64,000 nt of DNA from Mytilus galloprovincialis (lineage: Eukaryota > Mollusca > Bivalvia > Mytilida > Mytilidae), in assembly GCF_965363235.1 (NCBI RefSeq), contig NC_134848.1:60288181-60352180 (forward strand), written 5' to 3'. Made by a program: the position numbers and the translations under genes. Each line of letters opens with the position of its first letter. Within the stretch, counting starts at the first letter, position 1. A model generated the notes under the pieces. That model was not told where the DNA came from and ran no database searches. It saw only the letters and a list, made by a program, of their open reading frames with translations. Below, piece by piece: positions 1-11,104 of the stretch.

Positions 1-282
1 ATCAAAATGACAATGTTAATAAATTAACAAAGGACTGCCATATATATATAAAGCCAGCTCCAGACCTCAATTAAACTAATTGAAAGATAATGTCTTCATC
101 AAATGAATAACAAACACAAATCCTCCCTGGTGTATTTATTGCTATCATTCATAAAATATTTGTCACTGACAACCAAAAATCGATAATTCAAAATAGGTTC
201 TTTACATACAAATTTCAAAGAAACTCAGGATTCAGCTGGCTCGGGCAAAGTAGCCCTTATAGATGTATTTTGGTATGTTTAA

Positions 283-540
283 TAGATAAAGGAAGATGTG
301 GTATGCGTGCCAATGAGACACTCGACATCCAAATAACAATTTATATAAGTAAATCATTATAGGTTAAGGTAAGGCCTTCAACACGGAGCGTTGGCTCACA
401 CCGAACAGCAAGCTATAAAGTGCCCCAGAAATTACTAGTGTTAATCATTCAAACGGGAAAACCAACGGTCTTATCTATATGAAAACGAGAAACACGTATG
501 AACTACATCAACAGACGACAACCATTGTACATCAGATTAA
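283..540 (-). repeat. Dispersed short repeat, tail subfamily 2
   Basis: It has the landmarks GGAAGATGTGGTATGCGTGCC, CAATGAGACA, GGCCTTCAACACGGAGC and CAAACGGGAAAACC in the same order as the copy at 52795-52990. It shares the same skeleton with the commoner copies at 4091, 8763, 13371 and 49876. The sense strand is taken from the reverse transcriptase relic at 50616-51515, whose 3' tail carries the related sequence. The 282 bases before it hold nothing I recognise. Confidence 0.75.
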
Positions 541-1149
541 CTTCATTTTGGCGAAACACCTCTTCAATTGATTCGGTTCTTATATATACTTCACTTTCAA
601 ATATTCAGTTTTCAGTGTTCTGTAGGTGAATGCTTTACTTGAAATTCAGCATTTTACAAAACCAGAACGATAAGTTGTATGTTAACGTTTCTTATTTTTT
701 TTTTTATTTTTTACCTTTTTAATTTAATCTGGTTTTATTGGCTTTTTTAAACTTAATTTGATTCGAGTGTCTTTGATTAGTCTTTTGTAGACGAAACGCG
801 CGTCAGGCGCAAATAAAAAATTTACACCCGGGTAACTATCTATGAAGAGTTTATGTAGAAACCTTATAAAAATTTCCCGACTCCAGGCTACCGATACTTG
901 ATTTTACTCTTAATTTCGGCGTAATAAGATATCGAAAACCTCCCACATTCCAGATACCATGTAACGTTCATTGGGACACCATGAATTCAGATTTCCTACC
1001 GTACAAATACTTAGAACTGAAATTATTGATACAAGGCAATATACGATCGTCATGCAAACGATAAAAAAAATGAAAACAAAACGTTAAAAGTTACGACCGA
1101 AGCGCTTTTCTGAATCAGGAACGCTCAAAGCTGAATATCTAAGGTCAAC
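541..1149. other. No gene seen; short mussel repeat motif
   Basis: No open frame of note. Around 788-812 lies GACGAAACGCGCGTC, a motif I recognise as recurrent in mussel DNA; its ACGCGCGT core is self-complementary. The rest is AT-rich with poly-T runs. Confidence 0.4.
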
Positions 1150-1292
1150 AATTTATAGCTGACTATGCGGTATGGGCTTTGCTCATTGTTGAAGGCCGTA
1201 CGGTGACCTATAGTTGTTAATGTCTGAGTCATGTTGGCCTTTTGTGGATAGTTGTCTCATTGGCAATCATACCACATCTTCTTTTTTATAAT
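1150..1292 (+). repeat. 5'-truncated retroelement tail
   Basis: Sense-strand copy of the common tail. It begins at TTTATAGCTGACTATGCGG and runs through TGCTCATTGTTGAAGG to the shared terminus CCACATCTTCTTTTTTATA. The common 3' end with a variable 5' end is what truncated target-primed reverse transcription leaves. The following 480 bases hold no gene, only a TTTCGTTTC-rich stretch near 1728-1760. Confidence 0.75.
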
Positions 1293-1776
1293 TAATAAAG
1301 GAAGGAAATTGTTGCTGATTAAAACGTTAAAGATGATCATTAAAGATTTATTCATCTACCGACATGATTGCAGAAAGTAAGAAATAGTAGAGAAAAAAAG
1401 AAAAAGTTGAAATCAAATGAGATAATACAACGTGTATTGAACCATTTTATTGCTTAAAGTCCAGCAGAAAACACATATATACTCAGCCTAACCATACTAT
1501 TTGACCTACTGCGAGTTAATCAGTTTTTACTGTTACTCCTAAAATATGGGTGCTGGGTAAATCATCATGTAAAATGGTCATTATCAGAGCCGTGTGTCTT
1601 GGTTCAAAATGAATTATCTTCTTTTGAGAAATATTTATTTTGTCATCCTATTTTTCACCTCATAGAACTGTCCGTACCTGTGGTTTTATTCTATACATTA
1701 ACTTTTATGTATCAGCATGTTTTCATTTCATTCTGTTTCGTTTCGTTTCACTTTTATTTCGTTTCCCAGTTTACAT

Positions 1777-2194
1777 GTACCCCTCTTTTTGCCCCTTTTC
1801 TATTTTTGATATTTTAATCAAAAGTTAAAATATTAAAATTCTAAATATCGTTTTTAAATTTGATAGTTTAGAAATTTGATCAAAGTTTTAAAATACTAAA
1901 CCTAACGTGCAATTTTGATTATTTCACTTTTTGAATGTTTGTTTTTTTAAACTTTTGATTAAAATATCAAAAATAGAAAAGGGGCAAAAAGAGGGGTACA
2001 AAGTAAAGTTTTGAAATTTTAGATTTTTGGAATTTTGATCAAAGTTTTAAAATATCAAAATTTCAAATTGTGTAAAAGTTTTGAAATTTTGAAATTTTAA
2101 CCAAAAGTTAATTTCAAAACTTTTACACAATTTGAAATTTTGATATTTTAAAACTTTGATCAAAATTCCAAAAATCTAAAATTTCAAAACTTTT
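1777..2194. repeat. Two consecutive foldback inverted repeats
   Basis: The first pair is 1777-1828 with 1951-1999 (GTACCCCTCTTTTTGCCCC against its reverse complement). The second is 2004-2086 with 2110-2194 (TTTTGATCAAAGTTTTAAAA against its complement). The second pair is separated by only about 23 bases, so it forms a near-continuous hairpin. The sequence is almost pure A/T outside the CCCC blocks. The short open frames over this stretch are unlikely to be genes. Confidence 0.8.
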
Positions 2195-2225
2195 TAAAAC
2201 TTTGAATTGATAAGTGTTACACGGA

Positions 2226-4443
2226 CCATGAACACTCATAATATTACTAGGAGGGGGTCATATTTTGTGTTTCCAGAGGAAACATTTTGTTATGTTTCCA
2301 GGGTTTGTCTAGAATTTTTTTTAACTAATTGTCAATGTTTTCCCCCTCCTAATTTATCTCAGAAATTTTTAGTGTTTCCAAGGAACACATTTCATTCTTT
2401 TTTATGTGTTTGGCACGGGGAACACATTTTTTTTTTGTGTTTCCAGACTTGTCTAGTAATTATTGTTTAACTACTTGTTAATCTATAATGATGTCGTCTA
2501 GTATTGGTTTCTCTGCTTCTGAAAGATTTCATTTTCATGTTTTAAGGACAGATTTAATTCTAATCAGTTTCCGTGTTTCCAGGAGGAACATTTTTTCTTT
2601 GTTTCCAGGGGAAAATTTTTTTTAGGGTGTTTCCAAGGGCAATCTATTTTTTTTTGTTTTTCCAGGGGAAACTTTTTTTTTTGTTTTCAGGGGAAACTTT
2701 TTTTTTGTGTTTCCAGGGGAAACATTTTTGTTTGTGTTCCATGGGAAACATTGTTTATGGTGTTTTCAGGGCAAACTGTTTTTTGTGTTTTTCCAGGGGA
2801 AACTTTTTTTATGTTTCCAGGGAAACTTTTTTTGTTGGTGTTTCCAGGGGAAACTTTATTTTGTGTTTCCAGGGGAAACATTTATTTTGGGGTTTCCATG
2901 GGAAACTTTTTTTAGCTGGTGTTTCCAGGGGAAACTTTATTTTGTGTTTCCAGGGGAAACATGTTTTGTGTGTTTCCAGGGGAAACATTTGTTTTGTGTG
3001 TTTCCAGGGGAAACTTTTATTTGTGTGTTTCCACAGGAAACATTTGTTTTATGTTTACATTTTTGTCTAGTAATAATTTTTTAACTACTTACGAAAGATT
3101 TCATTTCATGTTTCCAAGGTACACATTCAATTCTATTTTTTTTTTGGTATTTCCAGGAGAATCTTTTGTTTTTGTTTTTACAAGGGATACATTTTAATTT
3201 GTTGTTTCCAGGGGAAACTTTTTTTGTGTTTCCAAGGGAAACATTTTATTCATTTCAAGCGATGTTTAGTAATTATTGTTTAACTACATGTCAATTTAAA
3301 AAATGGAAGTAAAATAATGCTTTTATAATTATAAAAAAAATCTATGAAATAGCTAAAATACTCAAGAAAGCATTAAAACAAATAATTGTAGACAACCGAA
3401 GCGCTATCCAAAAAGCGTACCAATCAATGGATAAAATACAAATCAGTTTTGGTTTAGTGTCGTTAGTTTAAAAATTTCCCTTGAAACTTTGACAATATGC
3501 TTCCCCTGTAAGAGAAACCAATACTTGGCGACACAATTATAAATTGACATGTAGTTAAACAATAATTACTAAACAACGCTGGAAACTTATAAAAAACAAA
3601 TAAAATGTTTCCCGTGGAAACACAAAAATAAAAATTTTCCCTGGAAACACAAAAAAGCATGTTTCCCCTAGAAACACAAAAAACATGTTTCCCCTGGAAA
3701 CACAAAATAAAGTTTCCCCTGGAAACACCAACAAAATAAAGTTTCCCCTGGAAACACCAACAAAAAAAGTTTCCCCTGGAAACACAAAAAAAAATGTTTC
3801 CCCTGGTAACACAAAATAAAGTTTCCCCTGGAAACACCAACAAAAAAAGTTTCCCCTGGAAACACAAAAAAAATGTTCCTCCTGGAAACACGAAAATTAA
3901 ATGTGTCCCTTGAGAACATAAAAATGATATCTTTCCTAAGAAAACCCATGCTAGGTGACATAATCATAAATTAACAAGAAGGTTAAAAAATAATTACTAG
4001 ACAACTGTGGAAGTACTTAAGAAATGGGTTCCTTGGAAACATGAAAATTGTCTAAGATAACCCCATACTAGGAGGAAGAAAACATTGAAAATATAAAAAA
4101 GAAGATGTGGTTTGATTGCCAATGAGACAACTATCCACAAAAGACCAAAATGACACAAACATTAACAACTATAGGTCACCGTATGGCCTTCAACAATGAG
4201 CAAAGCCCATACCGCATAGTCAGCTATAAAAGGCCTCGATAAGACAATGTAAAACAATTCAAACGAGAAAACTAACGGTCTTATGTTAGTAAAAAAAAAA
4301 ATGAAGTAGTTAATTTCTTTTAGACAAACCTGGAAACATATCAAAATGTTTCCCCTGGAAACACAAAAAAATGTTTCCACTGGAAACACACAAAAAAAAT
4401 GACCCCCAATCCCTTAAAAATATCATGAAATGTTCATAGTTCA
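2226..4443. mobile_element. Large foldback built of GTTTCC..GGAAAC repeats
   Basis: The arms mirror each other. Left landmarks are CATGAACACTCAT at 2228, GGGGGTCA at 2253 and TAACTACATGTCAATTTA near 3284. Their complements lie at about 4425, 4401 and 3540. Both arms carry arrays of GTTTCCAGGGGAAAC separated by T-rich spacers (about 2570-3240 left; 3600-3890 and 4341-4398 right, complemented). The unit itself is an interrupted palindrome. The apparent proteins rich in FPGETF or SRGNF are translations of this array in several frames. A retroelement tail (4091-4302) is inserted in the right arm. No transposase is seen. Confidence 0.8.
4091..4302 (-). repeat. Retroelement tail copy inside foldback arm
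   Basis: Complementary-strand copy starting at ATATAAAAAAGAAGATGTGG and ending past CGAGAAAACTAACGGTC. It interrupts the right arm of the 2226-4443 foldback and so is younger than that element. Confidence 0.85.
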
Positions 4444-4544
4444 TATCTAATAAATATATTCAAACATGAGGATAAAATGTTTGGAAAATTGTCCTAACGG
4501 ATGGAATGACAAACTAGTGATCACTAGTGAATGCAAACTTTAGT

Positions 4545-4860
4545 CAGCTGCTATAAAATCATCACAATAAATTAAATTATATGATTTTTATGACAACACA
4601 TCAAATCATTACACAAAAGTATATTCTCACCATATAAATAATCTTCGATACATTATAATCACTGTATCAAGTAACACAATCTTCATTCACAAAAACACCG
4701 TTTTCCGTTGATGTCAATATCTAGGATGTTATTGTATCCGGAAAGAAGACAAGTCGCCTCACACCAATCGCCCCACTTTTTCACCAACTCGCCACAATTT
4801 TTATAAATTCGCCCATGCAATTTTATGAACCATGGAAGTATTATATTGACCCGTCAATGA
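4545..4860. repeat. Dispersed 2-kb repeat, first part
   Basis: Shares CACCGTTTTCCGTTG, CAATATCTAGGATG and the CGCC-rich block ACCAACTCGCCACAATTTT with 21912-22165. The complement of the same core lies at 34391-34680 and 61620-61865. Just upstream, 4513-4528 is a perfect 16-base palindrome (ACTAGTGATCACTAGT). Confidence 0.8.
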
Positions 4861-4887
4861 AAAGGGTTAAATCCCGATAAATATATG

Positions 4888-5092
4888 AGGGGGGGGGGGG
4901 GGGGGGGGGGGTAGGACCTTTATCGGACCTCCGGGATCGGGTGTTTTTAAGCTCGGGATTTCGGGATTGACCCTTTCGGGATCCGGGAATTATCTTTTCG
5001 AATTTCGGGATGTCGGGATTTAAATTTATTTGAATTCGGGACCTCGGGATTTCGTGTTTTTAAGCCCGGGATTTCGGGATCAGGACCCCCAT
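4888..5092. repeat. Poly-G tract followed by CGGGAT-type repeats
   Basis: About 23 consecutive G residues are followed by irregular repeats of CGGGATTTCGGGA and CTCGGGATTTCG. The motif recurs at 25280-25500 and in complement at 34715-34795 and 35725-35890. The copy of the long repeat at 21912-23035 lacks this block, so it looks like an insertion. Confidence 0.6.
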
Positions 5093-5370
5093 ATATCTTC
5101 TTCTTTGGACCAACAAGGATTTCAATACTGAAGAATTCATGTTGTTGCGCATGCATGATTGGCAAACATTTATAAGATAACTTTATTAGCACTAACACAT
5201 TGACAATAAATGGTTATGGCAACAAATTAAAGTTAAGACAAACTACAATAACATATATATATATACAATGAAGGAGTGACTGGATATTTATGAGAGAAAT
5301 ATATAAAAATAAAAAGAGAAGCATATACATTATAATTACAGAAATCAATTACCTTTTAATAATGAGTTTC

Positions 5371-5741
5371 TCACCAACAGCATTCATTCAAATAGCTGAC
5401 AACAATTTTTAATATTGTTGGGGAATTACTATTTGGAATTGATACAAGCAAGTTATATGATAAAGAAGTTAATTTATTGTTCAATAGAACATTATTTAAT
5501 TTTTTAATGAGGTTATCTCTCACATAGTTATAGGAGGAACATTTCAAAAGAAAGTGTAGTTCATCTTCAATGTCTCCATTGTTGCAGCAAATAATACCCT
5601 ACTCTGCTTTGGTATGATCGCCCTCTTGTGTTTCAATAGATAAAGTATGAGCACTTAACCTCAATCTACATAATGTTGATCTATCACATTTGGATTTGCA
5701 TTGATCAACATACGAGGGCCTACTATTTGGTTTATAGTATA
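5371..5741 (-). pseudogene. LINE C-terminal end (non-LTR retrotransposon relic)
   Basis: The minus strand reads as the C-terminal end of a non-LTR retrotransposon polyprotein. It has a CRLRLSAHTLSIET block, an in-frame stop, then CCNNGDIEDELHFLLKCSSY ending in a terminator at 5371. The Cys-rich motif followed by EDE.HFLL.C..Y is what I know from the region after the reverse transcriptase domain of many animal LINEs. The premature TAG and missing upstream domains make it a dead, 5'-truncated copy. It sits inside the long dispersed repeat (4545-6665) at a point where the 21912-23035 copy has no such sequence. It was therefore inserted after the two copies separated. Confidence 0.7.
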
Positions 5742-5879
5742 TTAAAAAAGTTTATTTTTTTATTTTGATTGATGTCACTCAGTCTCTTGCTTCTGGAAGG
5801 CTATATCGTTGATTCTCTCTTCATTGGGAATGTAATAATGTATTAATCTATATAAATTAATAATGAATAATGTATTAAT

Positions 5880-6665
5880 TTATATAAATTAATAAAAAAT
5901 ATTTAAAGACAATTTAAGCCGGTGTTTGTATATATACAGATCGAAATTGTTATTTTATTAGATTAATGAATTTGGTTTGAATTTGTTTATTTGAGGCTAC
6001 AGATAACAGCTGATGTTAGCTGATCTCTTACATGTCAAAAAAAGCCGCTTATGAAAAGAGAAACTTTGCTATAACCTTACGGTAAGCCGTTGCAACACTC
6101 TTGCAGCAATCTTTTTTAGTTCGCTAGAAGACCTGAAAGCTGTTCATCAGTGTTTGTCGCTAGCATTGAACTTTCAGCAAACAAATGTAAAACGTTTGAG
6201 TTTACCGCAACTTTGCCGCATCTGGCTTTGTCCGTTGGACATGCACACTTCACAATCCTCACATAGAAATATACTAGATCTATTGCTAATAGTATCTGCG
6301 ATATGGACTTAACCACCGATACTTAATCTTGTTCACTGATCCATTAAATGAGGTCGAACCGTCTAGGTCAGTTGTAAACTGTCTGACTGTCATGAGGGCC
6401 TTGCAAGGTAAGCTCATAACAAATATAGTTATCCTATTACCTATAATAAGAGAGAAATTAACATTACAAAAAATCCAAACTTTTTTCTCAAGTAGACACT
6501 TAACCATGAAAGTGAGGTCAAGGACAATAGTCATGTGACAAACGGAAACTTCGTTACATAAGGCACCTTAATTCATACAAAGTATGAAACAACCAGAATT
6601 TCTACCTTCTAAAATATACAGCTTTCAAGTAGTTAGTCAACGCCGCCGCCGCCAGTTCACCATCC
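5880..6665. repeat. Dispersed 2-kb repeat, second part
   Basis: Matches 22270-23035 in order. Shared landmarks are AAGCCGGTGTTTGTATATA, GATGTTAGCTGATC, GAAACTTTGCTA, GCCGTTGCAACA and CTTTCAAGTAGTTA. No coding potential was recognised; open frames on both strands are short and not alike between the copies. Confidence 0.75.
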
Positions 6666-6699
6666 CTATACAGTGTCGAGCTTTCTGAGACAAAAGTAA

Positions 6700-6985
6700 A
6701 CACCTATCAATGATGAGCTGGGAAATCGTAATATAAAGAAGACACATATCTTTGATTGTAGATTGTGTGTTCTCTAGATTCTCATTCTTAAACATGTTAA
6801 AAATAAAGAAAAACACAAAAAGTACAGAATAAGAGATCTAAGAATACTCGCAGTTACCGACAGTTACCGACAGCTAGATTGTAGATCAAAGCCAATAAAA
6901 ACTTACAAAAATATGTTAAATATCAATCAGTACACATCCAACATCCAATGAAGTATTTATTAACAGTCAGAGTAAATATGACCTT
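6700..6985 (-). repeat. Retroelement tail-related repeat
   Basis: Near-identical in order to 31745-31990 (AATATAAAGAAGACACAT, AAGAATACTCGCAGTTACCG, CAGTACACATCCAAC). It resembles the part of the reverse transcriptase relic's 3' tail at 50375-50500. It lacks the GAAGATGTGG terminus, so it is an internal fragment or another subfamily. A small tandem duplication of GTTACCGACA is visible at 6854-6875. Confidence 0.65.
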
Positions 6986-7196
6986 GCAGCGAGTTGTCTT
7001 TTTGGTTTTGTTTTGTTGCTCTGCTCTTTTTTGTCACTTATTATATTTTATAGCTGACTTTAGGTTATGGGGTTTTCTTATTGTTACAGACGCACTGTTA
7101 CCTATACTGGCTAAAATATATTATCTTTAACATGTTTAATACATGAAATATTTATCTAATTAGCAACATAGCCTTATCTTATGCACACTGTTAGCT

Positions 7197-7330
7197 ACAT
7201 GGTGTGTTAGTCACCTCATACGATATATATAGGGTCAGTAAATTCCTTATGGGGTAAGAGCGAAGCACGAATCCCCATATGGAATTTACTGACCCCATAT
7301 ATATCGTATTAGGTCACTAGCACACCGTGT
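7197..7330. repeat. Foldback palindrome with 18-bp GCGAAGC spacer
   Basis: The arms are 7197-7254 and 7273-7330 (ACATGGTGTGTTAGTCACC; GGGTCAGTAAATTCC and complements). The spacer carries GCGAAGC. The same architecture, with different arm sequence, occurs at 26057-26191 (spacer GAGGCGAAGCC) and 59150-59280 (spacer GAGCTTGCGAG). Confidence 0.85.
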
Positions 7331-7370
7331 TTACAACGAATTTTTCTTACCGACTATCTTCACTTGTGGC

Positions 7371-7376
7371 AGTTAG
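7371..7376. repeat. Target site duplication AGTTAG (left)
   Basis: AGTTAG directly abuts the left inverted terminus TATGGAACGCC. It is repeated at 10432-10437 directly after the right terminus GGCGTTCCATA. Confidence 0.8.
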
Positions 7377-7414
7377 TATGGAACGCCACGACTGCCTTAT
7401 GTTAATAATCATCA

Positions 7415-7635
7415 TTATACGCAGTGTGCACAGCATTATATGAAGTGATCACAGCATTATATGTAGTGCTCACAACATTATATGAAGTGATCACAGCATT
7501 ATATGCAGTGCTCACAGCATTATATGCAGTGTTCACAACATTATATGGAGTGCTCACAACATTATATTAAGAGCTCACAACATTATATTAAGTGCTCACA
7601 ACATTATATTAAGTGTTCACAACATTATACGTTTT
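7415..7635 (+). repeat. Tandem array, about 21-bp unit (left end)
   Basis: Roughly ten copies of CACAGCATTATATGAAGTGA and variants such as CACAACATTATATTAAGTGC. The complement of the same array is at 10178-10395 in the opposite terminal repeat. Confidence 0.85.
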
Positions 7636-8636
7636 TTGTTGTATGATGAGATTGATGTATGATGAGATTTATGAATGATGAGATCATTCGGTAAACTTCG
7701 TTTTTTAGCGGAAATTACCGAATCCATAATTGGTAAATTGCGGTAAATCAATGCCCAGCAAACAAATTTAAACATTTATTATTATATATGTGATCCTTAA
7801 GGCAGTATACAATATTTAAAACGGATTGAAATAATTAAATTAAGAAGTATGATCAATTTAACCCAAGTTTATTCCACACCAGGGCATTTTAAACTTATTT
7901 TGAGGATTAGTTTCACCATATTCACAACTTAATATGTATTTATATTTACTAGAACACATCCGTGATATCGCGGGTCTGTGACTGAATTAAAGAATATAAC
8001 TATGCGTAAGCCTTATTTTAGTATTGGTATTGTCATCTGATAAAGTCATGCCGATTATAAGATGAAGTTTTCTCTGCTTTTTACTTTTAACATCTTTCTG
8101 TTTGAACCCGTCGACCTGGAACTTGTCAATTTAATATTGGTATTATTGATTTTGTTTGGAAAACAAAAGTCTCTGGAAAGGAGTATTTTTTAATCAACAG
8201 TTTTGTCCTTTATGTGTTGTGAATAAAATTGAATCTTTGATTCGCTATTTTACGTCTAACAAATTGAAAACTGTACATGCTGTACCTATACGCCTTATTT
8301 TAAGTCCAGATTTTTATTATTCGTATTGTCATCTTAGAAAGTCATACTGATTAAAGTACTACAACCGGGAACAATGTGACAATGATTGAATTAAGTAGTT
8401 TCAACCCTGTGATTACGACCCGTGTATATAGCAAAATCTTAAATACAGCGTTTCGTGGTACTCCTGTCAGATGCGGAACGTACAGATAATGTAATAGTTA
8501 ACAGGTGAATATATTATTGGTATCGATTCGACCCCGAACTTCTTAATTATTGGCAATATTAATTATGTGGAAAACAAAAGGGTCTGGAGTGATGTTATTT
8601 TTAATCAACAGCATGGTACTATATTAGTTATATATA

Positions 8637-9350
8637 CTCTCAGATCAGTACTTATAGTGTCTTTTTATTGTTGGGATATACAAGTACCGGCCCACATGCA
8701 CGTTCACTCTATTTTCTTGTTAGATCATATGTATTTATATTTGTACCCATCTAATGAGTTAATATAAAAAAGAAGATGTGGTATGATTGCCAATGAGACA
8801 ACTATCCACAAAATACCAAAATGACACAAACATTAACAACTATAGGTCACCGTACGGCCTTCAACAATGAGCAAAACACATACCACATAGTCAGCTATAA
8901 AAGGCCCCAATACGACCATGTAAAACAATTCAAACGAGAAAACTAACAAGCCTTTTACAACTGATTTTCATAGTTCTTTCTTATGTTGTTCTGTTACGCC
9001 ACTGTCCCAGGTTAGAGGGAGGATACCAACATCCCGCTAACATGTTAAAACCCGCCACATTTTACATATATGTGGCCGTCCCAAGTCAGGAGGAGCCTTT
9101 ATTTCAGTGGTTGTCGTTTGTTAATTAATGTGTTATATACATGTTAGTTTTTCGATCGTTTGTACATAAATTAGGAATATTTTTCGTTTATCATTTCGGG
9201 GCCTTCTATAGCTGACTATCCGGTATGGGCTTTCCTCATTGTTGAAGGTCGTACTGTGGCCGTTTAGCTGTTTAAAATTTCTGTGATGTCATTTTGTCTC
9301 TTGTGGAAAGTTGTTGCATTGGCAAGCATACCACTTTTATATATATATAT
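8637..9350 (+). repeat. Retroelement tail, split by a later copy
   Basis: Sense-strand tail resembling 29460-29965 (CACTGTCCCAGG, CCAAGTCAGGAG, TTCAGTGGTTGTCGTTTGTT, GCTGACTAT, GGTATGGGCTTTCCTCATTG). It is interrupted after GATGAGTTAA-type sequence at 8762 and resumes at 8949 with the part that follows without a break at 29555. The inserted piece is another copy of the same tail in opposite orientation. Confidence 0.75.
8763..8949 (-). repeat. Nested retroelement tail copy
   Basis: Starts TATAAAAAAGAAGATGTGG and ends CGAGAAAACTAACAAG. It lies inside and opposite to the tail at 8637-9350, giving a clear relative age. Confidence 0.85.
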
Positions 9351-10039
9351 ATGTACCGTGCAAACTGACGAACAAACGTAGTAAACGTTTTATTCATCCC
9401 CACAAACTCAATTTTCATAAGAGATGATAACTTTAAATGAAAATGTTAAACAGGGTCTTGAAAGGGTAAATTTTTCTATGAAAGTTTAAATTTCTATATA
9501 AGACTGCTGATCATATTTAGAAGACAATCTTAGTACTTGCCGTGATAAAAGGCTTGTAAAAAAATGGAATAATTGATGTAAAGTTATGTTTAACACCTAC
9601 AGTGAAATGCTTTAAACTGCATTTTCCATATCTGTTAGATACTTATTCATGTAAAAATGCCAAATTCTGAAAATCGATGCCAAAAATGACCCTATCATAA
9701 CATATATAAGCTAGCGTAATATGGCACCTATGTGTTATAGAAAGCTGACTGTTTTATTTAAAAGGTAATTAAGCTTTTTAAAACTGAGTACGGACTATAA
9801 AGTGGCACCTTGCTAAATTTCTTCAGTAGGAAATGAACTCGAGAATATAGCATACAAATTTTCCTTCGATATTTCATTAAATAAACTTTTTATTATTTAA
9901 CTTACATTTTGCCATTCGTATTTCTTACGACGAACAGAACTACTTCAATCATTCACCTCTCAGTTTCATCTTTTCCTTACTTATTTCAATCAGTCTTAAA
10001 TATTGTATGCTACCTTATGATAACATGATTTTAATAACC
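9351..10039. other. Interior of the AGTTAG element; no gene
   Basis: AT-rich interior with a TA-dinucleotide run at about 9342-9352. No reading frame or known motif was recognised. The terminal repeat begins near 10040. Confidence 0.5.
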
Positions 10040-10177
10040 TTTTAAATTTGTTTGCTGGGCATTACCGTTATTTACCAATTATGGATTCGGTAATCTCCGC
10101 TAAAAAACGAAGTTTACCGAATGATCTCATCATTCATAAATCTCATCATACATCAATCTCATCATACAACAACAAAC

Positions 10178-10395
10178 GTATAATGTTGTGAACACTTAAT
10201 ATAATGTTGTGAGCACTTAATATAATGTTGTGAGCACTTAATATAATGTTGTGAGCACTGCATATAATGTTGTGAACACTGCATATAATGCTGTGAGCAC
10301 TGCATATAATGCTGTGATCACTTCATATAATGTTGTGAGCACTACATATAATGCTGTGATCACTTCATATAATGCTGGGAACACTGCGTATAATG
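10178..10395 (-). repeat. Tandem array, about 21-bp unit (right end)
   Basis: Complement of the left-end array (AATGTTGTGAGCACTTAATA and variants). It lies just inside the right terminus of the 7377-10431 element. Confidence 0.85.
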
Positions 10396-10568
10396 CTGAT
10401 TATTAACATAAGGCAGTCGTGGCGTTCCATAAGTTAGACTAGCGGCCGAACAAAGTGATTATGTCTTCAATATTTAGTACCTACGTTTATTTATCTATGC
10501 AAAAAAAAATCAAAGCGCTGTAAGCGATGAAGGCAGTTAACCAAAAACCAGGCAAACGTAATTATGTG

Positions 10569-10734
10569 CAGTGGCGGATCCAGAAATTTTCATAAGTGGG
10601 GGCCCACTGCCTGCCTAACAGAGGACCTGCTCCAGTCATGCTTCAGTGATTCCCTATATAATCAACCAATTTTTTTTCTCAAAAATGGAAAGGGGGGGGG
10701 GGGGGCACTGAAAAACCCTCTAAATCCGCCTCTG
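10569..10734. mobile_element. Short TIR element, CAGTGGCGGATCC family
   Basis: The left end is CAGTGGCGGATCC and the right end AATCCGCCTCTG. It is flanked by ATGTG at 10564-10568 and 10735-10739, a 5-bp target duplication. The interior (AAGTGGGGGCCCACTG, CTTCAGTGATTCCCTATATA, a poly-G run) closely matches 56527-56686. A non-autonomous member; CAG...CTG ends suggest a hAT-related transposase (inference). Confidence 0.85.
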
Positions 10735-10739
10735 ATGTG

Positions 10740-11100
10740 GCATTAAACATTCATATATTGTACATTTATGTTTATCTAATGAATTAATTATTAAGGCAAA
10801 TAATTTATATGTGATCAAGGTTTCAATAGCAATGAATATATAAATGTATATTTTTTATGGTGAGTCTGCAGTGGTACAAGTTCGCAATGATTGTAGTTGT
10901 TCTAGTTGGTAGTTAACGTGGGTTTTAGTTGACTGTTAGTAGTACGTGTTGACTTAGTACGAACATGTAATAGTATGAATGGACTAGTTTCCCTGTAAAG
11001 AAAACTGAGTATATATAGTACAATAGTTATGCGACACAAATCAGACAAATGTTCACTACTACAAGGATCAAAGGTGAGGTCTGACTGACCAGCCCATAGT
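10740..11100. other. No gene seen
   Basis: Unique-looking AT-rich sequence with a GTAGTT/GTTAGT-rich patch near 10890-10950. No frame or repeat was identified. Confidence 0.4.
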
Positions 11101-11104
11101 AAAT

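Larger units (their letters stand above)
7377..10431. mobile_element. 3,055-bp element with satellite-filled inverted ends
   Basis: The terminal inverted repeats are about 390 bp each (7377-7775 and 10040-10431). Each consists of an outer TATGGAACGCCACGACTGCC, an array of a roughly 21-bp unit around CACAACATTATAT, a GATGAGAT block, then GGTAAACTTCGTTTTTTAGC and GCCCAGCAAACAAATTTAAA. The 6-bp direct repeats AGTTAG flank it exactly. The interior holds no recognised transposase, only two copies of the mussel retroelement tail and a degenerate duplication (GGAAAACAAAAG at 8157 and 8570). I read it as a non-autonomous DNA transposon of unassigned superfamily. A 6-bp duplication is known for several groups, including Maverick/Polinton, but the ends do not begin with AG. 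Confidence 0.85.

Noticed and set aside
2573..3197. Open frames of up to 165 codons rich in FPGETF, SRGN and CFQGK
   Set aside because: They follow the GTTTCCAGGGGAAAC repeat in all three frames, and the complement does the same on the other arm (3463-3967). Length comes from the repeat lacking stops, not from selection.
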